Positions 33,912-42,500 of a DNA stretch of 47,359 nucleotides are shown in pieces (position 1 is the first letter of the stretch; each line of letters begins with the position of its first letter). The stretch covers positions 1 through 47,359 of the forward strand of contig JBFWMP010000005.1 of the NCBI GenBank assembly GCA_050251575.1, given 5' to 3'. This stretch comes from X23 sp050251575. GTDB taxonomy: Bacteria > Bacillota > Clostridia > SK-Y3. The position numbers and the translations under genes are program-made. The notes beneath the pieces are model-generated. The model was not told the DNA's origin. It did not search any database and worked only from the letters and a program-made list of their open reading frames with translations.

Positions 33912-35288
33912 TTATTTTGGCTGCAATTCTGGCAATAAACTTTCATCATGCCTCTGCTGTAAACCTTTAAGTTCCTTGAGTAACCATAAGCCGGTTATAA
34001 CCGCCGAACCCATATCAGCTACAGGTCCGGCATACCAGACCCCTCTCAATCCAAAAAATCTAGGTAAAATCAGCAGCGCAGGAATTAATAGCAATACCTG
34101 CCTGGATAAGCTTAGAATCATAGATTGTTTCGGCTTTCCAACAGCTTGAAAATAATTTGCCCCTACAATCTGAAACCCTATAATCGGTAAAAACATCATA
34201 AAAGTGAGTAACGTCTGTGTGCCAAGTCTTATTAGTTCCTTATCATCCCTATTAAACATTGTAATAAATTGTTCCGGGTATAGCCTGATTGCTACGAATC
34301 CAACAGTTACAATCACCGTTGCCGCTATGATTGCCAATTTCAATGCTTCTTTTACACGATCAAATTTTTGGGCACCATAGTTATATCCAATAATCGGCTG
34401 TACTCCCTGATTAATTCCGAATATGGGCATAATCATCAGCATCATAATACTCTGAACGATCCCCATAGCAGCTATAGCAACATCGTCTCCATAGTATCTC
34501 AAACTGTTGTTCAGGATAACATTTAACAAGCTTGCAGCCATCTGCATGGAAAAAGGCGCCATGCCGATGGCAATGATTCTTCTTATGATAAATGGATTTA
34601 ACCGCATATTTTTGACATGCATTCTTAGTAAGCTTTTTCCACTCAAGAAATATCGAACCACCCAAAACGCTGATACTGCCTGAGAAATGATTGTAGCAGC
34701 AGCTGCCCCTTGAATACCCCATCCAAAAACAAAGATAAATAAAGGATCAAGAAGCGTATTAATGATTGCACCAATCAGCATGGTATACATAGCAATCTTA
34801 GGATTTCCTTCTGCACGAATAAAGTTATTTAATCCAAAACCTATGGACATGAAGATTGATCCAGATAAAATAATGGTTAAATACTCTCTAGCGTAAGGGA
34901 GCACCATTTCACTCGCTCCAAAAAGACGCAAAAGCGGATTAATAAAAATAAGTCCAGCTACTGCGATAATACTAGAAATTCCAATCAGTAGAACCACTGC
35001 ATTACCAAGAACTTGTTCTGCTTCTTCCTTCCTTTGCTGTCCTAAATAAATAGATATAGCAGAGGTCGCTCCTATGCCAATAAGCATAGCAAAGCCCATG
35101 TTCACAAGCATTATCGGAAAACCTACCGTTATCCCACTAAGGGCTTCCGTCCCAACACCATGTCCTATGAAAATTCTATCTACTACATTATATAACGCAT
35201 TTACTAACATTCCTATGATAGCAGGGACTGAAAATTTCAATAAAAGCTTTGAAACCTTTTCCTCTCCTAATTGTTTTGAACGATCCAT
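33912..35288 (-). CDS. MATE-family efflux transporter
   Basis: 458 residues with about 12 membrane segments in two repeated halves. The N-terminal half has KLLLKFSVPAIIGMLVNALYN (~16-36), VDRIFIGHGVGTEALSGITVGFP (~38-60) and FGLNNFIRAEGNPKIAM (~150). The second half has MMLMIMPIFGINQGVQPIIGYNYGA (~275-300). These are NorM/MepA-like features, closest in pattern to the clostridial MepA/DinF-type multidrug exporters driven by Na+ or H+. The substrate is unknown. It is monocistronic. Confidence 0.92.
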   Translation of the reverse strand: MDRSKQLGEEKVSKLLLKFSVPAIIGMLVNALYNVVDRIFIGHGVGTEALSGITVGFPIMLVNMGFAMLIGIGATSAISIYLGQQRKEEAEQVLGNAVVLLIGISSIIAVAGLIFINPLLRLFGASEMVLPYAREYLTIILSGSIFMSIGFGLNNFIRAEGNPKIAMYTMLIGAIINTLLDPLFIFVFGWGIQGAAAATIISQAVSAFWVVRYFLSGKSLLRMHVKNMRLNPFIIRRIIAIGMAPFSMQMAASLLNVILNNSLRYYGDDVAIAAMGIVQSIMMLMIMPIFGINQGVQPIIGYNYGAQKFDRVKEALKLAIIAATVIVTVGFVAIRLYPEQFITMFNRDDKELIRLGTQTLLTFMMFLPIIGFQIVGANYFQAVGKPKQSMILSLSRQVLLLIPALLILPRFFGLRGVWYAGPVADMGSAVITGLWLLKELKGLQQRHDESLLPELQPK

Positions 35289-35387
35289 ATTACTTTCTCC
35301 TTCTACTATTACAAATTGTCTATAACTCTTATTAGCTTTTTTTCAATTCATTAGCTCTTTAATTAATAAGTCTAGCTACCTTTAGTA

Positions 35388-35477
35388 TTAAATTTGTGAA
35401 ATGATCACAGGCAATATAAATACCAGTACAAAGAAAATCACAAGAATAAGACTAACAATCCGATAAAACCTATTCAT
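35388..35477 (-). CDS. 29-residue single-pass membrane peptide
   Basis: ATG at 35475-35477 with GGAGGG at ~6 bases and TAA at 35388-35390. The product is MNRFYRIVSLILVIFFVLVFILPVIISQI (shown here in pieces: basic MNRFYR start, then an uninterrupted hydrophobic helix SLILVIFFVLVFILPVII). The strong ribosome binding site and typical small-membrane-protein composition support it. It lies 30 bases after the zinc-ribbon gene in the same orientation, so it may be its operon partner. Function unknown. Confidence 0.55.
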   Translation of the reverse strand: MNRFYRIVSLILVIFFVLVFILPVIISQI

Positions 35478-35507
35478 TAGTTGCCCTCCTATCCAATACG
35501 TTTACTA

Positions 35508-35900
35508 TTAGGTCTTTACTCTAAATTCATTATGACACACTTTACAAGTAACGATAAGATTACCTTTGCGTCTAGGCAATCTAAGCTTCGCACTACATTT
35601 TGGACAGGACAAAACAGCAAATTTTCTATTATTAATAAAATTCTGCTTGCTTTTATTTAGTTTCTGACGAATTCCATTAAAATATGAGTGGATCTTTTTC
35701 AGCCACCCTTCAAACATCATATTCTCCTGAATTCTTTTATACTTGTCCTTTGAAAAGCTCCTCCATAGTACATAGGCAATAATAAAAATACCTCCTGCAA
35801 AAGTTCTTTGTGCCAGTAGAAATAACATTGCAATAACAATTAGAAATTTGGAATAATTATCCCATCCATATGAACCTTTAAAATACTTATTAAAATTCAA
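35508..35900 (-). CDS. Membrane protein with C-terminal zinc ribbon
   Basis: 130 residues from TTG at 35898-35900, which has the strong site AGAGGTGA; a longer form from ATG 35927 has no site. The N-terminus MNFNKYFKGSYGWDNYSKF matches the start of a common Firmicutes family. Hydrophobic segments follow at ~18-45 (FLIVIAMLFLLAQRTFAGGIFII), then a basic helical linker. The C-terminal zinc ribbon has CPKCSAKLRLPRRKGNLIV and CKVC, four cysteines as two C-x2-C pairs. The family is widespread in Clostridia and Bacilli but has no known role; the ribbon may bind metal or nucleic acid. Confidence 0.78.
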   Translation of the reverse strand: MNFNKYFKGSYGWDNYSKFLIVIAMLFLLAQRTFAGGIFIIAYVLWRSFSKDKYKRIQENMMFEGWLKKIHSYFNGIRQKLNKSKQNFINNRKFAVLSCPKCSAKLRLPRRKGNLIVTCKVCHNEFRVKT

Positions 35901-35970
35901 ATAACTCACCTCTATATATCTTAGCATTATAACTAATATAACACATCAGCATATATAATAAAAGTAGTTA

Positions 35971-36005
35971 AAAAAAGACTGTGAGTTTCACCTCACAGCC
36001 TTTTT
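35971..36005 (-). terminator. Terminator of the ablB-ablA operon
   Basis: AAAAAGACTGTGAG pairs with CTCACAGCCTTTTT around the loop TTTCAC, immediately after the ablA stop at 36008. The minus-strand tail is T-rich. Confidence 0.85.
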
Positions 36006-36007
36006 AC

Positions 36008-37297
36008 TTAAATTGCTGCCTCAAATTTATCCTTTTCTTTCGGATAAGCATTTTGTACTCTCAATTTTCTTTCCAATCCTTCCGGTTCAAGCGCAGTTTG
36101 CTGACCGTTGAGCAACCCTGCGACCCCTGCAAGCTTTATATTTTCTTCACCTTTGCATACCTGACAGCTGCAGTCAGGGTGATATTCCAATGGTTCTTCA
36201 TAAGTAGTGATTACTCCTTCAAAGTTTCTTAGTATAACCTTATTATGGCTCTGAGAGATTATATAATTAGGCATTACCGGTATTTTGCCTCCTCCTCCCG
36301 GAGCATCTACAACAAAAGTAGGTACTGCGAAGCCTGATGTATGTCCTCTCAATCCTTCTATAATCTCAATCCCTTTTGATACTGTAGTCCTGAAATGCTC
36401 AAGCCCAACTGAGAGGTCGCATTGATAAATATAGTAAGGTCTGACACGCATTTCAACCAACTGATGAACCAGTCTTTTCATAACATGTGTACAATCATTG
36501 ATCCCTCGCAACAAAACAGATTGATTGCCCAACGGTATACCGGCATTAGCAAGCATTTCACAGGCTTTAATGGATTCTGATGTGATTTCATTGGGATGAT
36601 TGAAATGCGTATTGATCCATATAGGATGATATTTTTTCAACATATCCACCAGCTTTGGCGTTATTCTCTGAGGCATTACTACAGGCGTTCTAGAACCAAT
36701 CCTAATAATTTTGACATGAGGAATTTTTCTTAGCCTTCTAATAATGTATTCCAACTTTTCGTTGGCAATCAGCAATGCGTCTCCCCCCGATAGAAGCACG
36801 TCCCTTATCACTGGAGTTCGCGCAATATAATCAATTGCTTTATCAATCTGTTCAACAGGCAGTACTGCGTCATGTTGTCCAGCAAATCGGCGTCGAGTGC
36901 AATGTCTGCAATACATAGCACATTGATCTGTAACTAACAATAGCACTCTGTCAGGATACCTATGCGTAAGTCCCGGCACGGGAGAATCTCCATCTTCATG
37001 AAGTGGGTCAGCCAAATCTGCATCTGCCCTATGTAATTCCAACGCAGTAGGTATTGCCTGTTTTCTGATAGGGTCATTCGGATCATTTGGATTTATTAAT
37101 GCTAAATAGTAAGGTGTTATTGCCATTCTTAAGTTTTTCAAGCATTTTCTTGCTGCCTTTTCTTCCTCCAACGTCAATGATATATATTTCTTTAATTCAT
37201 TTACTGTTTCTATCCTGTTCTTAACCTGCCACTTCCAATCGTTCCACTTTTCATCACTCACATCTTTAAATGCACTCCTGATTTTTGAGTTTTTCAT
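36008..37297 (-). CDS. ablA: Lysine 2,3-aminomutase
   Basis: 429 residues from ATG 37297, with AGGAGG at 7 bases. It is a radical-SAM, PLP-dependent enzyme converting L-lysine to beta-lysine. The cluster motif C-x3-C-x2-C is Cys126, Cys130 and Cys133 in QCAMYCRHCTRRRFAG. The SAM-binding glycines are in VLLSGGDALL (~162), and the PLP-region motif is DAPGGGGKIPVMPNY (~328-342). C-terminal zinc-binding cysteines appear in HPDCSCQVC (~370). It lies 54 bases after ablB in the same orientation. The pair defines N-epsilon-acetyl-beta-lysine synthesis, an osmolyte pathway, rather than lysine fermentation, whose kamD/kdd genes are absent. Confidence 0.95.
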   Translation of the reverse strand: MKNSKIRSAFKDVSDEKWNDWKWQVKNRIETVNELKKYISLTLEEEKAARKCLKNLRMAITPYYLALINPNDPNDPIRKQAIPTALELHRADADLADPLHEDGDSPVPGLTHRYPDRVLLLVTDQCAMYCRHCTRRRFAGQHDAVLPVEQIDKAIDYIARTPVIRDVLLSGGDALLIANEKLEYIIRRLRKIPHVKIIRIGSRTPVVMPQRITPKLVDMLKKYHPIWINTHFNHPNEITSESIKACEMLANAGIPLGNQSVLLRGINDCTHVMKRLVHQLVEMRVRPYYIYQCDLSVGLEHFRTTVSKGIEIIEGLRGHTSGFAVPTFVVDAPGGGGKIPVMPNYIISQSHNKVILRNFEGVITTYEEPLEYHPDCSCQVCKGEENIKLAGVAGLLNGQQTALEPEGLERKLRVQNAYPKEKDKFEAAI

Positions 37298-37350
37298 AAT
37301 CAATCCTCCTTGTATTTGAATACTTATTTATTTTCAAGTCTCTCCAAAAA

Positions 37351-38184
37351 TCAAAGAGCCTTATACCATACATTCATACTCTCAATGCCGCCGGAGATAT
37401 TGGTATTATTCACTAATGTACCCGTAAAAATATAACCCCTCTTTGAAAAGGTGATATTCATACCATATGAAATAGCTCGGGCAATAGTATATGCGGTTTT
37501 TATTCCTTTCTTCTTCATTTCTTGTTCCATCTTATAAAGCAAGTACGCTGCAAGCTCATTTCCCCTATATTCAGATAATGTTGCGAAGTCTGTCATTTCT
37601 ACATTTGATCCTTTTACATCCATTTCACAAGACGCAAGTGCAATAAGATTATCACCATGCCAAACTCCAAAATACACAATATCATTTACCATTGTTTTCT
37701 CGATATAGGATGGATCATAAATTGGGAAAGGATAAGAAGCAAATACTTTTTTATATACTTCCGCCATTTGCAATGCATCCTCAGGTTTTGCAATCCTGAA
37801 TTCATATTCTCTGCTCAACTGCCCTATATTTATAGTTTTTTCCTTTTGTTCTGCCTTTTTTAAAACATCAGAAATTATTTGCTGTTGCAAATTATTCTTT
37901 CTTTCTTGCGAGAAATATTTGCCCATAAAAAGAGCATCTTCAATACCATTATAAAAATTTGGTACCTCTGCTTCAATATCGTAACCATTATTTAAAAAAT
38001 TCTGTCTGGCATAAGAAGGTACTTTCGCAAATATTTTTGAATATCTATATTCCTCTGCCATACAATCCAGCTTATACATGATATCAGACAGGTCATCCTG
38101 ATGAATCTTCATTAGATATATTCTGTTATTATGCTTACCATGTTGTACAAGTGACTTTCCTAACTTTAATATCATATCACTCAT
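37351..38184 (-). CDS. ablB: Beta-lysine N6-acetyltransferase
   Basis: 277 residues from ATG 38184, which has AAGGGGGG upstream; an in-frame ATG six codons before is inside the site. It is a GNAT-family protein: a long N-terminal region (DLSDIMYKLDCMAEEYRYSKIFAKVP, ~30-55; FYNGIEDALFMGKYFS, ~75) typical of AblB, then the acetyltransferase domain from ~125 (YEFRIAKPEDALQMAEVYKKVF) with the acetyl-CoA loop region FATLSEYRGNELAAYLLYKMEQEM (~205). It acetylates beta-lysine from AblA to N-epsilon-acetyl-beta-lysine. First gene of ablB-ablA; expression in relatives rises with salt, but no operator is visible here. Confidence 0.92.
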   Translation of the reverse strand: MSDMILKLGKSLVQHGKHNNRIYLMKIHQDDLSDIMYKLDCMAEEYRYSKIFAKVPSYARQNFLNNGYDIEAEVPNFYNGIEDALFMGKYFSQERKNNLQQQIISDVLKKAEQKEKTINIGQLSREYEFRIAKPEDALQMAEVYKKVFASYPFPIYDPSYIEKTMVNDIVYFGVWHGDNLIALASCEMDVKGSNVEMTDFATLSEYRGNELAAYLLYKMEQEMKKKGIKTAYTIARAISYGMNITFSKRGYIFTGTLVNNTNISGGIESMNVWYKAL

Positions 38185-38322
38185 TATGTAGCCCCCCTTC
38201 AATGATATAGATAAACAGGATTCTTAAGTTCAGACAAAGCTTGCTTTATATGACTCTTAGAAGTCGTTATCCAGAGGACAAACAACCGAAACAATCTGTG
38301 TAAACTATAACCTAAATAAAAA

Positions 38323-38354
38323 CTGACAACTCATTATAACATATGAGTTGTCAG
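38323..38354 (-). terminator. Terminator of the lemA-TPM operon
   Basis: CTGACAACTCAT (38323-38334) and ATGAGTTGTCAG (38343-38354) form a perfect 12-bp stem. On the minus strand it is followed by TTTTTATTT. Confidence 0.85.
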
Positions 38355-38375
38355 TTGTCAAATTTAGTAAAACAC

Positions 38376-39152
38376 TTACCACCCTCTGCTGCTTCCGCCA
38401 CCACCGGATGATCCTCCACCACCGCCAAATCCACCGCCACCGAAGCCGCCGCCACCACCTCTGCCGCCTCTTCTTCCTCCGAAGATAGAACTCCAGAAAA
38501 GCATTTCTATAAGAAATCTTGTAATCCGTCCCCGAAACAAGACGATATCTGCAATAATTAGAATAATAAAAAATACAGGAAGTGCTTTATTAAAAGGTGA
38601 GGAGGTATCCTGATAAGGTGTGGGTGTATATTGTGAGGTTCCTTCTAAAAAAACATCATACTCAGCTGCAACCTCACTTGCCAGCACATGATAAGTATTG
38701 AATATGGCATTATCATACTCATTATTCTGTAAGAACGGAATAAGATATTCATCTTGTATCCTTCCGGTTTTCCCATCAGGCAGACGGCCTTCTAACCCTC
38801 TTCCAACCTCAATTCTGGATTTTTTCTCATTGGGTGCCACTACCAGCAGTACACCGTTATCCTCCTCTTCTTGCCCAATGCCCCACGCCTTAAATAACTC
38901 ATATGCATAATCTTCTATGTTCATATCATTCAATGTTGAAGGAATTACCACAACAACCTGTGCAGTCGTTTTATACTGCAACTCCATTCCCAGGTTTTCA
39001 ATCTTATCCTTGGTTTCCTGACTCAGAACTTCTGCAAAATCGCTGACAAAATAACCGGTAGGGGATGGTATGGCAGATTCAGCCCGAATGCATGGCATTA
39101 GGCTTATAATTAAAATAAAAACTAACAAAATTTTTCTGAATCTTTTTTTCAT
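38376..39152 (-). CDS. TPM-domain membrane protein with glycine-rich tail
   Basis: 258 residues. A signal peptide covers ~1-24 (ILLVFILIISLMPCIRAES). An extracytoplasmic TPM domain spans ~28-165: PTGYFVSDFAEVLSQ, TTAQVVVVIPSTL, YAYELFKAWGIGQEEEDNGVLL, SRIEVGRGLEG. One membrane segment is at ~188-206 (LPVFFIILIIADIVLF). A tail of ~30 residues, mostly Gly with Phe and Ser, ends in SSRGW. This is the YgcG-like architecture, which commonly pairs with LemA, as here with a 22-base gap. TPM proteins have been tied to membrane-protein quality control and photosystem repair; the bacterial role is unclear. Confidence 0.88.
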   Translation of the reverse strand: MKKRFRKILLVFILIISLMPCIRAESAIPSPTGYFVSDFAEVLSQETKDKIENLGMELQYKTTAQVVVVIPSTLNDMNIEDYAYELFKAWGIGQEEEDNGVLLVVAPNEKKSRIEVGRGLEGRLPDGKTGRIQDEYLIPFLQNNEYDNAIFNTYHVLASEVAAEYDVFLEGTSQYTPTPYQDTSSPFNKALPVFFIILIIADIVLFRGRITRFLIEMLFWSSIFGGRRGGRGGGGGFGGGGFGGGGGSSGGGGSSRGW

Positions 39153-39174
39153 TGTTCACCCTCCCCTGATATAA

Positions 39175-39747
39175 CTAAAAATTTACTTCCGGTGGAATTC
39201 TGCTTCCTTCATCGGCTTCAAAATATTCTCTTTGATCAAACCCGAATATTCCTGCAATTATAAGAGTAGGAAACCTCTTCACACGCGCATTATATGCTTG
39301 CACAGAATCATTATATTCCTGTCTTGCCCTTGCGATTCTATTCTCTGTTCCGGCTAACTCATCCATTAATTGTCGGAAATTTGCGTCAGCCTTCAATTCC
39401 GGATAGGCTTCACTTATCGCAAGCAATCTGCCTAATGCAGATGTGAGCTCGTTATTCGCACCTGCAACTTCCTCAGGACCACTTGCCCCAATCAGCCGGG
39501 ATCTCGCTTCAGCAATATCCGATAATATCTCCTTCTCATGGGCTGCATATCCTTTAACAGTTTCAACAAGGTTAGGAATCAAATCTGCTCTTCTTTGCAG
39601 ATTCGTCTCAATTTGGCTCCATTTCCCGTCAATATTTTCACTAGCCGTCACAAGACTATTATATGATCCGATAAGACTTGACACGAGAAATATTACAATC
39701 AACAGTATTACACCCAAAACAATCCATACTGGCTTGAATTTATTCAT
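39175..39747 (-). CDS. lemA: LemA family protein
   Basis: 190 residues. One N-terminal membrane segment (VWIVLGVILLIVIFLVSSLIG, ~8-28), then the LemA alpha-helical domain: YNSLVTASENIDGKWSQIETNLQRR, RADLIPNLVETVKGYAAHEKE (~53-73), LKADANFRQLMDELAGTENRIA (~118-139), RQEYNDSVQAYNARVKRFP (~141-159) and a terminal GFDQREYFEADEGS. The topology is short outside tail with a soluble helical bundle. It starts an operon with the TPM gene. Function in bacteria is unresolved; envelope stress links have been reported for homologues. Confidence 0.93.
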   Translation of the reverse strand: MNKFKPVWIVLGVILLIVIFLVSSLIGSYNSLVTASENIDGKWSQIETNLQRRADLIPNLVETVKGYAAHEKEILSDIAEARSRLIGASGPEEVAGANNELTSALGRLLAISEAYPELKADANFRQLMDELAGTENRIARARQEYNDSVQAYNARVKRFPTLIIAGIFGFDQREYFEADEGSRIPPEVNF

Positions 39748-39944
39748 AGTAATTCTCCTCTCATATTGAGTTTAATTTATGTTAATAATAATAATTACGA
39801 TATATTATAAAATAAGTCTATTGTTTTTTATTACTTATTTATTACACATTGTTCACGCATATCATAAACAATATATTCTTATCTTGCCACAGGAGCAGCA
39901 CAATTAAACAGTAATATACTTAATAAGATATATGCGTATATAAA

Positions 39945-39977
39945 AAGTTAAAGTACCCTTAAAGAGTACTTTAACTT
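39945..39977 (-). terminator. Terminator overlapping the 51-residue ORF stop
   Basis: AAGTTAAAGTAC (39945-39956) and GTACTTTAACTT (39966-39977) form a perfect 12-bp stem that includes the TAA codon; the minus-strand tail is TTTTTATA. It helps to confirm the small ORF as an expressed unit. Confidence 0.8.
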
Positions 39978-40126
39978 GGATCATTTTCATCCCATACTAG
40001 TCTTGTGACTTTAGTAGTATTTCCTTCTTCCTTGTCTTTTCTAGTTGCGTCTTCTCCTCTAGGATCTCTTTCCATTCCAGGCGCAACAGTAGGTTCTTTC
40101 TTGACTTTTCTTGAATTTCTATCCAT
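39971..40126 (-). CDS. 51-residue charged protein of unknown function
   Basis: ATG at 40124-40126 with AGAAGGA at ~7 bases and TAA at 39971-39973. The product begins MDRNSRKVKKEPTVAPGMER, continues DPRGEDATRKDKEEGNTTK and ends VTRLVWDENDPS. Residues 1-37 are polar and likely disordered; the only hydrophobic patch is VTRLVW. The ribosome binding site and a terminator overlapping the stop support a real monocistronic gene. I do not recognise a family. The composition is compatible with a small spore or nucleoid protein, but that is a guess. The surrounding 39748-39944 and 40127-40189 stretches hold nothing else I can support. Confidence 0.6.
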   Translation of the reverse strand: MDRNSRKVKKEPTVAPGMERDPRGEDATRKDKEEGNTTKVTRLVWDENDPS

Positions 40127-40189
40127 TTATCATCCTTCTTCTATCTAAAATACATTATTAGTATTTACATGTTTGTATGAATATATAAG

Positions 40190-40224
40190 ACAAACACGTT
40201 ACCTGTCCCCACGTTTGTGTTTGT
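40190..40224. terminator. Possible hairpin after the AEC transporter gene
   Basis: ACAAACAC (40190-40197) and GTGTTTGT (40217-40224) are exact inverse complements around a 19-base loop containing CTGTCCCC. It abuts the AEC stop. The T-run is weak, so confidence is low. Confidence 0.4.
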
Positions 40225-40225
40225 T

Positions 40226-41203
40226 CTAAAGAAACCGCTGTACCATGAATAGAATAGGAAGTGTAATTACCAATGCTCCTGTACCAAAAAGCCAGCATGA
40301 GTTAGCTAAATCTTTATCTAGATTATAAATCTGCGGAGGAATCAAAGCGTTAAACGCCGGCGGCATAGATGAGAGGATCATTATTACTTTGAATATCAAT
40401 CCGTTATACGCTGCTTGAATTCCTAGTAGATATGCTATTCCAGTGATAAATACGGGTACAAATAAAAATTTAATAGATGCTATTGCAAGGCATTCCCGCA
40501 AATATCCTCCCACTGCACTTACTCTCATATTATATCCAACTGAAATAACCAACAGTAAAGATGTAAGAGGAATTAAAATGTCATTCAACATCTTATATGC
40601 CTCTAATCTCGCTATGCCGGAAAGGTTCAAGCTGCTTCCTATGATTATACTAAAAAAAGATGCCATTATATAAGGATCCAATATTAGTTTAATGAGAGAT
40701 TTGCGTCTTGAGTCATCTGTTTTGTCCTTATCCCCATACAACTTTGCTATAGGAAATCCTATGACATAAAACATAAACTCTTCAAACAATCTATACATTG
40801 AAACAAAAGCATAGCTCGTTTCTCCTAAAAAGACATAACAAATCAGCCCTCCAAAGGAGCTGGTATTTGAAAAAGAACCCGTAACAAACATTGAACCGGT
40901 TTGCTTCCTGGATAAATGCAAAGCCCTTGAAGCAATAAGCCCTAAAATCCCCCCAAGAGCTAGAGATGAAATACCTAATATAGGCAAGGCAATAAGTCTA
41001 ATGTCATTTATTCTTACCGCCCAAAAAGCACCTAATGTTATAATAGGATTCAATCCTAAAAGAGCAATGCTTTGTATCGTCTTAATATATTTATCTGTAG
41101 GAACAGATGGTTTTATAATCTCTTTATTTACTAATGCTCTTATTGCTTGTCCGAAAATCAGACCAAAAGCAATTAGACCCAATGAGTATATATATCTATT
41201 CAA
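40226..41203 (-). CDS. AEC-family (auxin efflux carrier-like) transporter
   Basis: 325 residues from TTG at 41201-41203, which has GGGGGA at 7 bases; the in-frame TTG five codons upstream overlaps that site. About ten membrane segments in two halves, with LGLIAFGLIFGQAIRALVNK at the start, GSFSNTSSFGGLICYVFLGETSY (~100-122), the family's NT-S-GG crossing region, and SSMPPAFNALIPPQIYNLD (~288-306), including the late P-x-A-x motif. Prokaryotic AEC carriers move organic acids such as malate or malonate. The substrate cannot be assigned. It is monocistronic beside aroC. Confidence 0.87.
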   Translation of the reverse strand: MNRYIYSLGLIAFGLIFGQAIRALVNKEIIKPSVPTDKYIKTIQSIALLGLNPIITLGAFWAVRINDIRLIALPILGISSLALGGILGLIASRALHLSRKQTGSMFVTGSFSNTSSFGGLICYVFLGETSYAFVSMYRLFEEFMFYVIGFPIAKLYGDKDKTDDSRRKSLIKLILDPYIMASFFSIIIGSSLNLSGIARLEAYKMLNDILIPLTSLLLVISVGYNMRVSAVGGYLRECLAIASIKFLFVPVFITGIAYLLGIQAAYNGLIFKVIMILSSMPPAFNALIPPQIYNLDKDLANSCWLFGTGALVITLPILFMVQRFL

Positions 41204-41243
41204 TAGTGATTCCCCCAACTAATTATCCGTACCATGTCTTGTT

Positions 41244-42344
41244 TTAGAATAAAGCTTTCTTGATTAAATCCAATCTGGAGAAAATGCGCTGAAATAGATA
41301 GTCTACTAAAGTAAGTGCCACCATTGCCTCTACAACTATAACTGCGCGGGGTACTATAATGGGATCATGCCGCCCTTCGACCTGTATATCTACGTTCTCT
41401 CCCTTTTTATCGACAGTCTTTTGAGTTGTATGTATAGAAGGCGTTGGCTTGAAAGCTGCCCTTAATATGATAGGGAAACCGTCACTAATCCCTCCTGCAA
41501 TCCCTCCTTCATTATTTGACAACTTTGTGAGCGTACTATCTTTACCATATTCAAAAAAGTCATTGTTTTCAAAACCTGACATCCTTGCAGCTTCAAATCC
41601 GTTTCCGAATTCTACACCCTTTACCGCCCCAATGGAAAAAATAGCCTTACCCAGCATTGCATCCAGTTTCTCAAAAACAGGTTCCCCTACACCACTTGGC
41701 AAACCGTTGATAGTACATTCTATTATGCCTCCGGCAGAATCCTCCTGCGCTTTTCGCCGGTGTAAAAATTCAGCTGCCTTTTGTGCAGCATTTTTATCCG
41801 GCATACATAAAAAGTTTTCAGAAATTTGATCGGCATCAAAATTGGACCTATCAATAGTGATATCACCAATAGAAAGAGTATAAGTAAGAATATTCACATT
41901 TAATTCCGATAATACCTTTTTTGCAACGGCACCCGCTGCTACCCTTGCAGCAGTCTCCCTCCCCGATGAACGTCCGCCGCCTCTAAAGTCACGAAATCCA
42001 TATTTCTCATCATAAGTATAGTCTGCATGACCCGGACGGTAACACTGGGATATTTCTGAATAATCATAGGAACGCTGATTAGTATTATATACAACTAAAG
42101 AAATAGGCGTTCCGGTAGTTCTTCCTTCAAATACTCCGGACAGAATCTCTACTCTATCATCTTCTTTTCTGGGAGTTGAAAAAGGTGAATTGCCGGGTTT
42201 TCGCCGATCCATGTCTTTTTGAATATCTTTTTCACAAAGCAAAATCCCTGCAGGGCAACCATCAATAACAACACCCAGTGCTTCCCCATGGGATTCCCCC
42301 CACGTGGAAATGGTAAAATTTTTTCCAAAAACAGAGCCTGACAT
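41244..42344 (-). CDS. aroC: Chorismate synthase
   Basis: 366 residues. It converts EPSP to chorismate using reduced FMN, the last shared aromatic step. Signatures: GKNFTISTWGESHGEALGVVIDGCPAG (~5-31), PGHADYTYDEKYGFRDFRGGGRSSGRETAARVAAGA (~105-140, written as the region of the second family signature) and GRHDPIIVPRAVIVVEAMVA (~328). FMN- and substrate-binding residues lie in these blocks, and no gaps are seen. It is separated by 25 kb from hisC-aroF-tyrA-aroA and is on the other strand. It follows the 71-residue protein gene after 156 bases with no obvious terminator between. Confidence 0.95.
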   Translation of the reverse strand: MSGSVFGKNFTISTWGESHGEALGVVIDGCPAGILLCEKDIQKDMDRRKPGNSPFSTPRKEDDRVEILSGVFEGRTTGTPISLVVYNTNQRSYDYSEISQCYRPGHADYTYDEKYGFRDFRGGGRSSGRETAARVAAGAVAKKVLSELNVNILTYTLSIGDITIDRSNFDADQISENFLCMPDKNAAQKAAEFLHRRKAQEDSAGGIIECTINGLPSGVGEPVFEKLDAMLGKAIFSIGAVKGVEFGNGFEAARMSGFENNDFFEYGKDSTLTKLSNNEGGIAGGISDGFPIILRAAFKPTPSIHTTQKTVDKKGENVDIQVEGRHDPIIVPRAVIVVEAMVALTLVDYLFQRIFSRLDLIKKALF

Positions 42345-42500
42345 TTATGCTCTCCTCTCATTGCTAATCTATTATTCCAAGCTTTATTAACCCGATGATT
42401 AACATCATAATTAAATACTTATAATAACGGACATCTTTTAGCCTCATTATAAGAATAATATCGTATTTTTACATTCTACGCAATGAGTAATAAATAGAGT

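Noticed and set aside
35901..35927. Longer N-terminus of the zinc-ribbon protein from ATG 35927
   Set aside because: No ribosome binding site precedes that ATG, while AGAGGTGA precedes the TTG at 35900 and gives the family-like start MNFNKYF.
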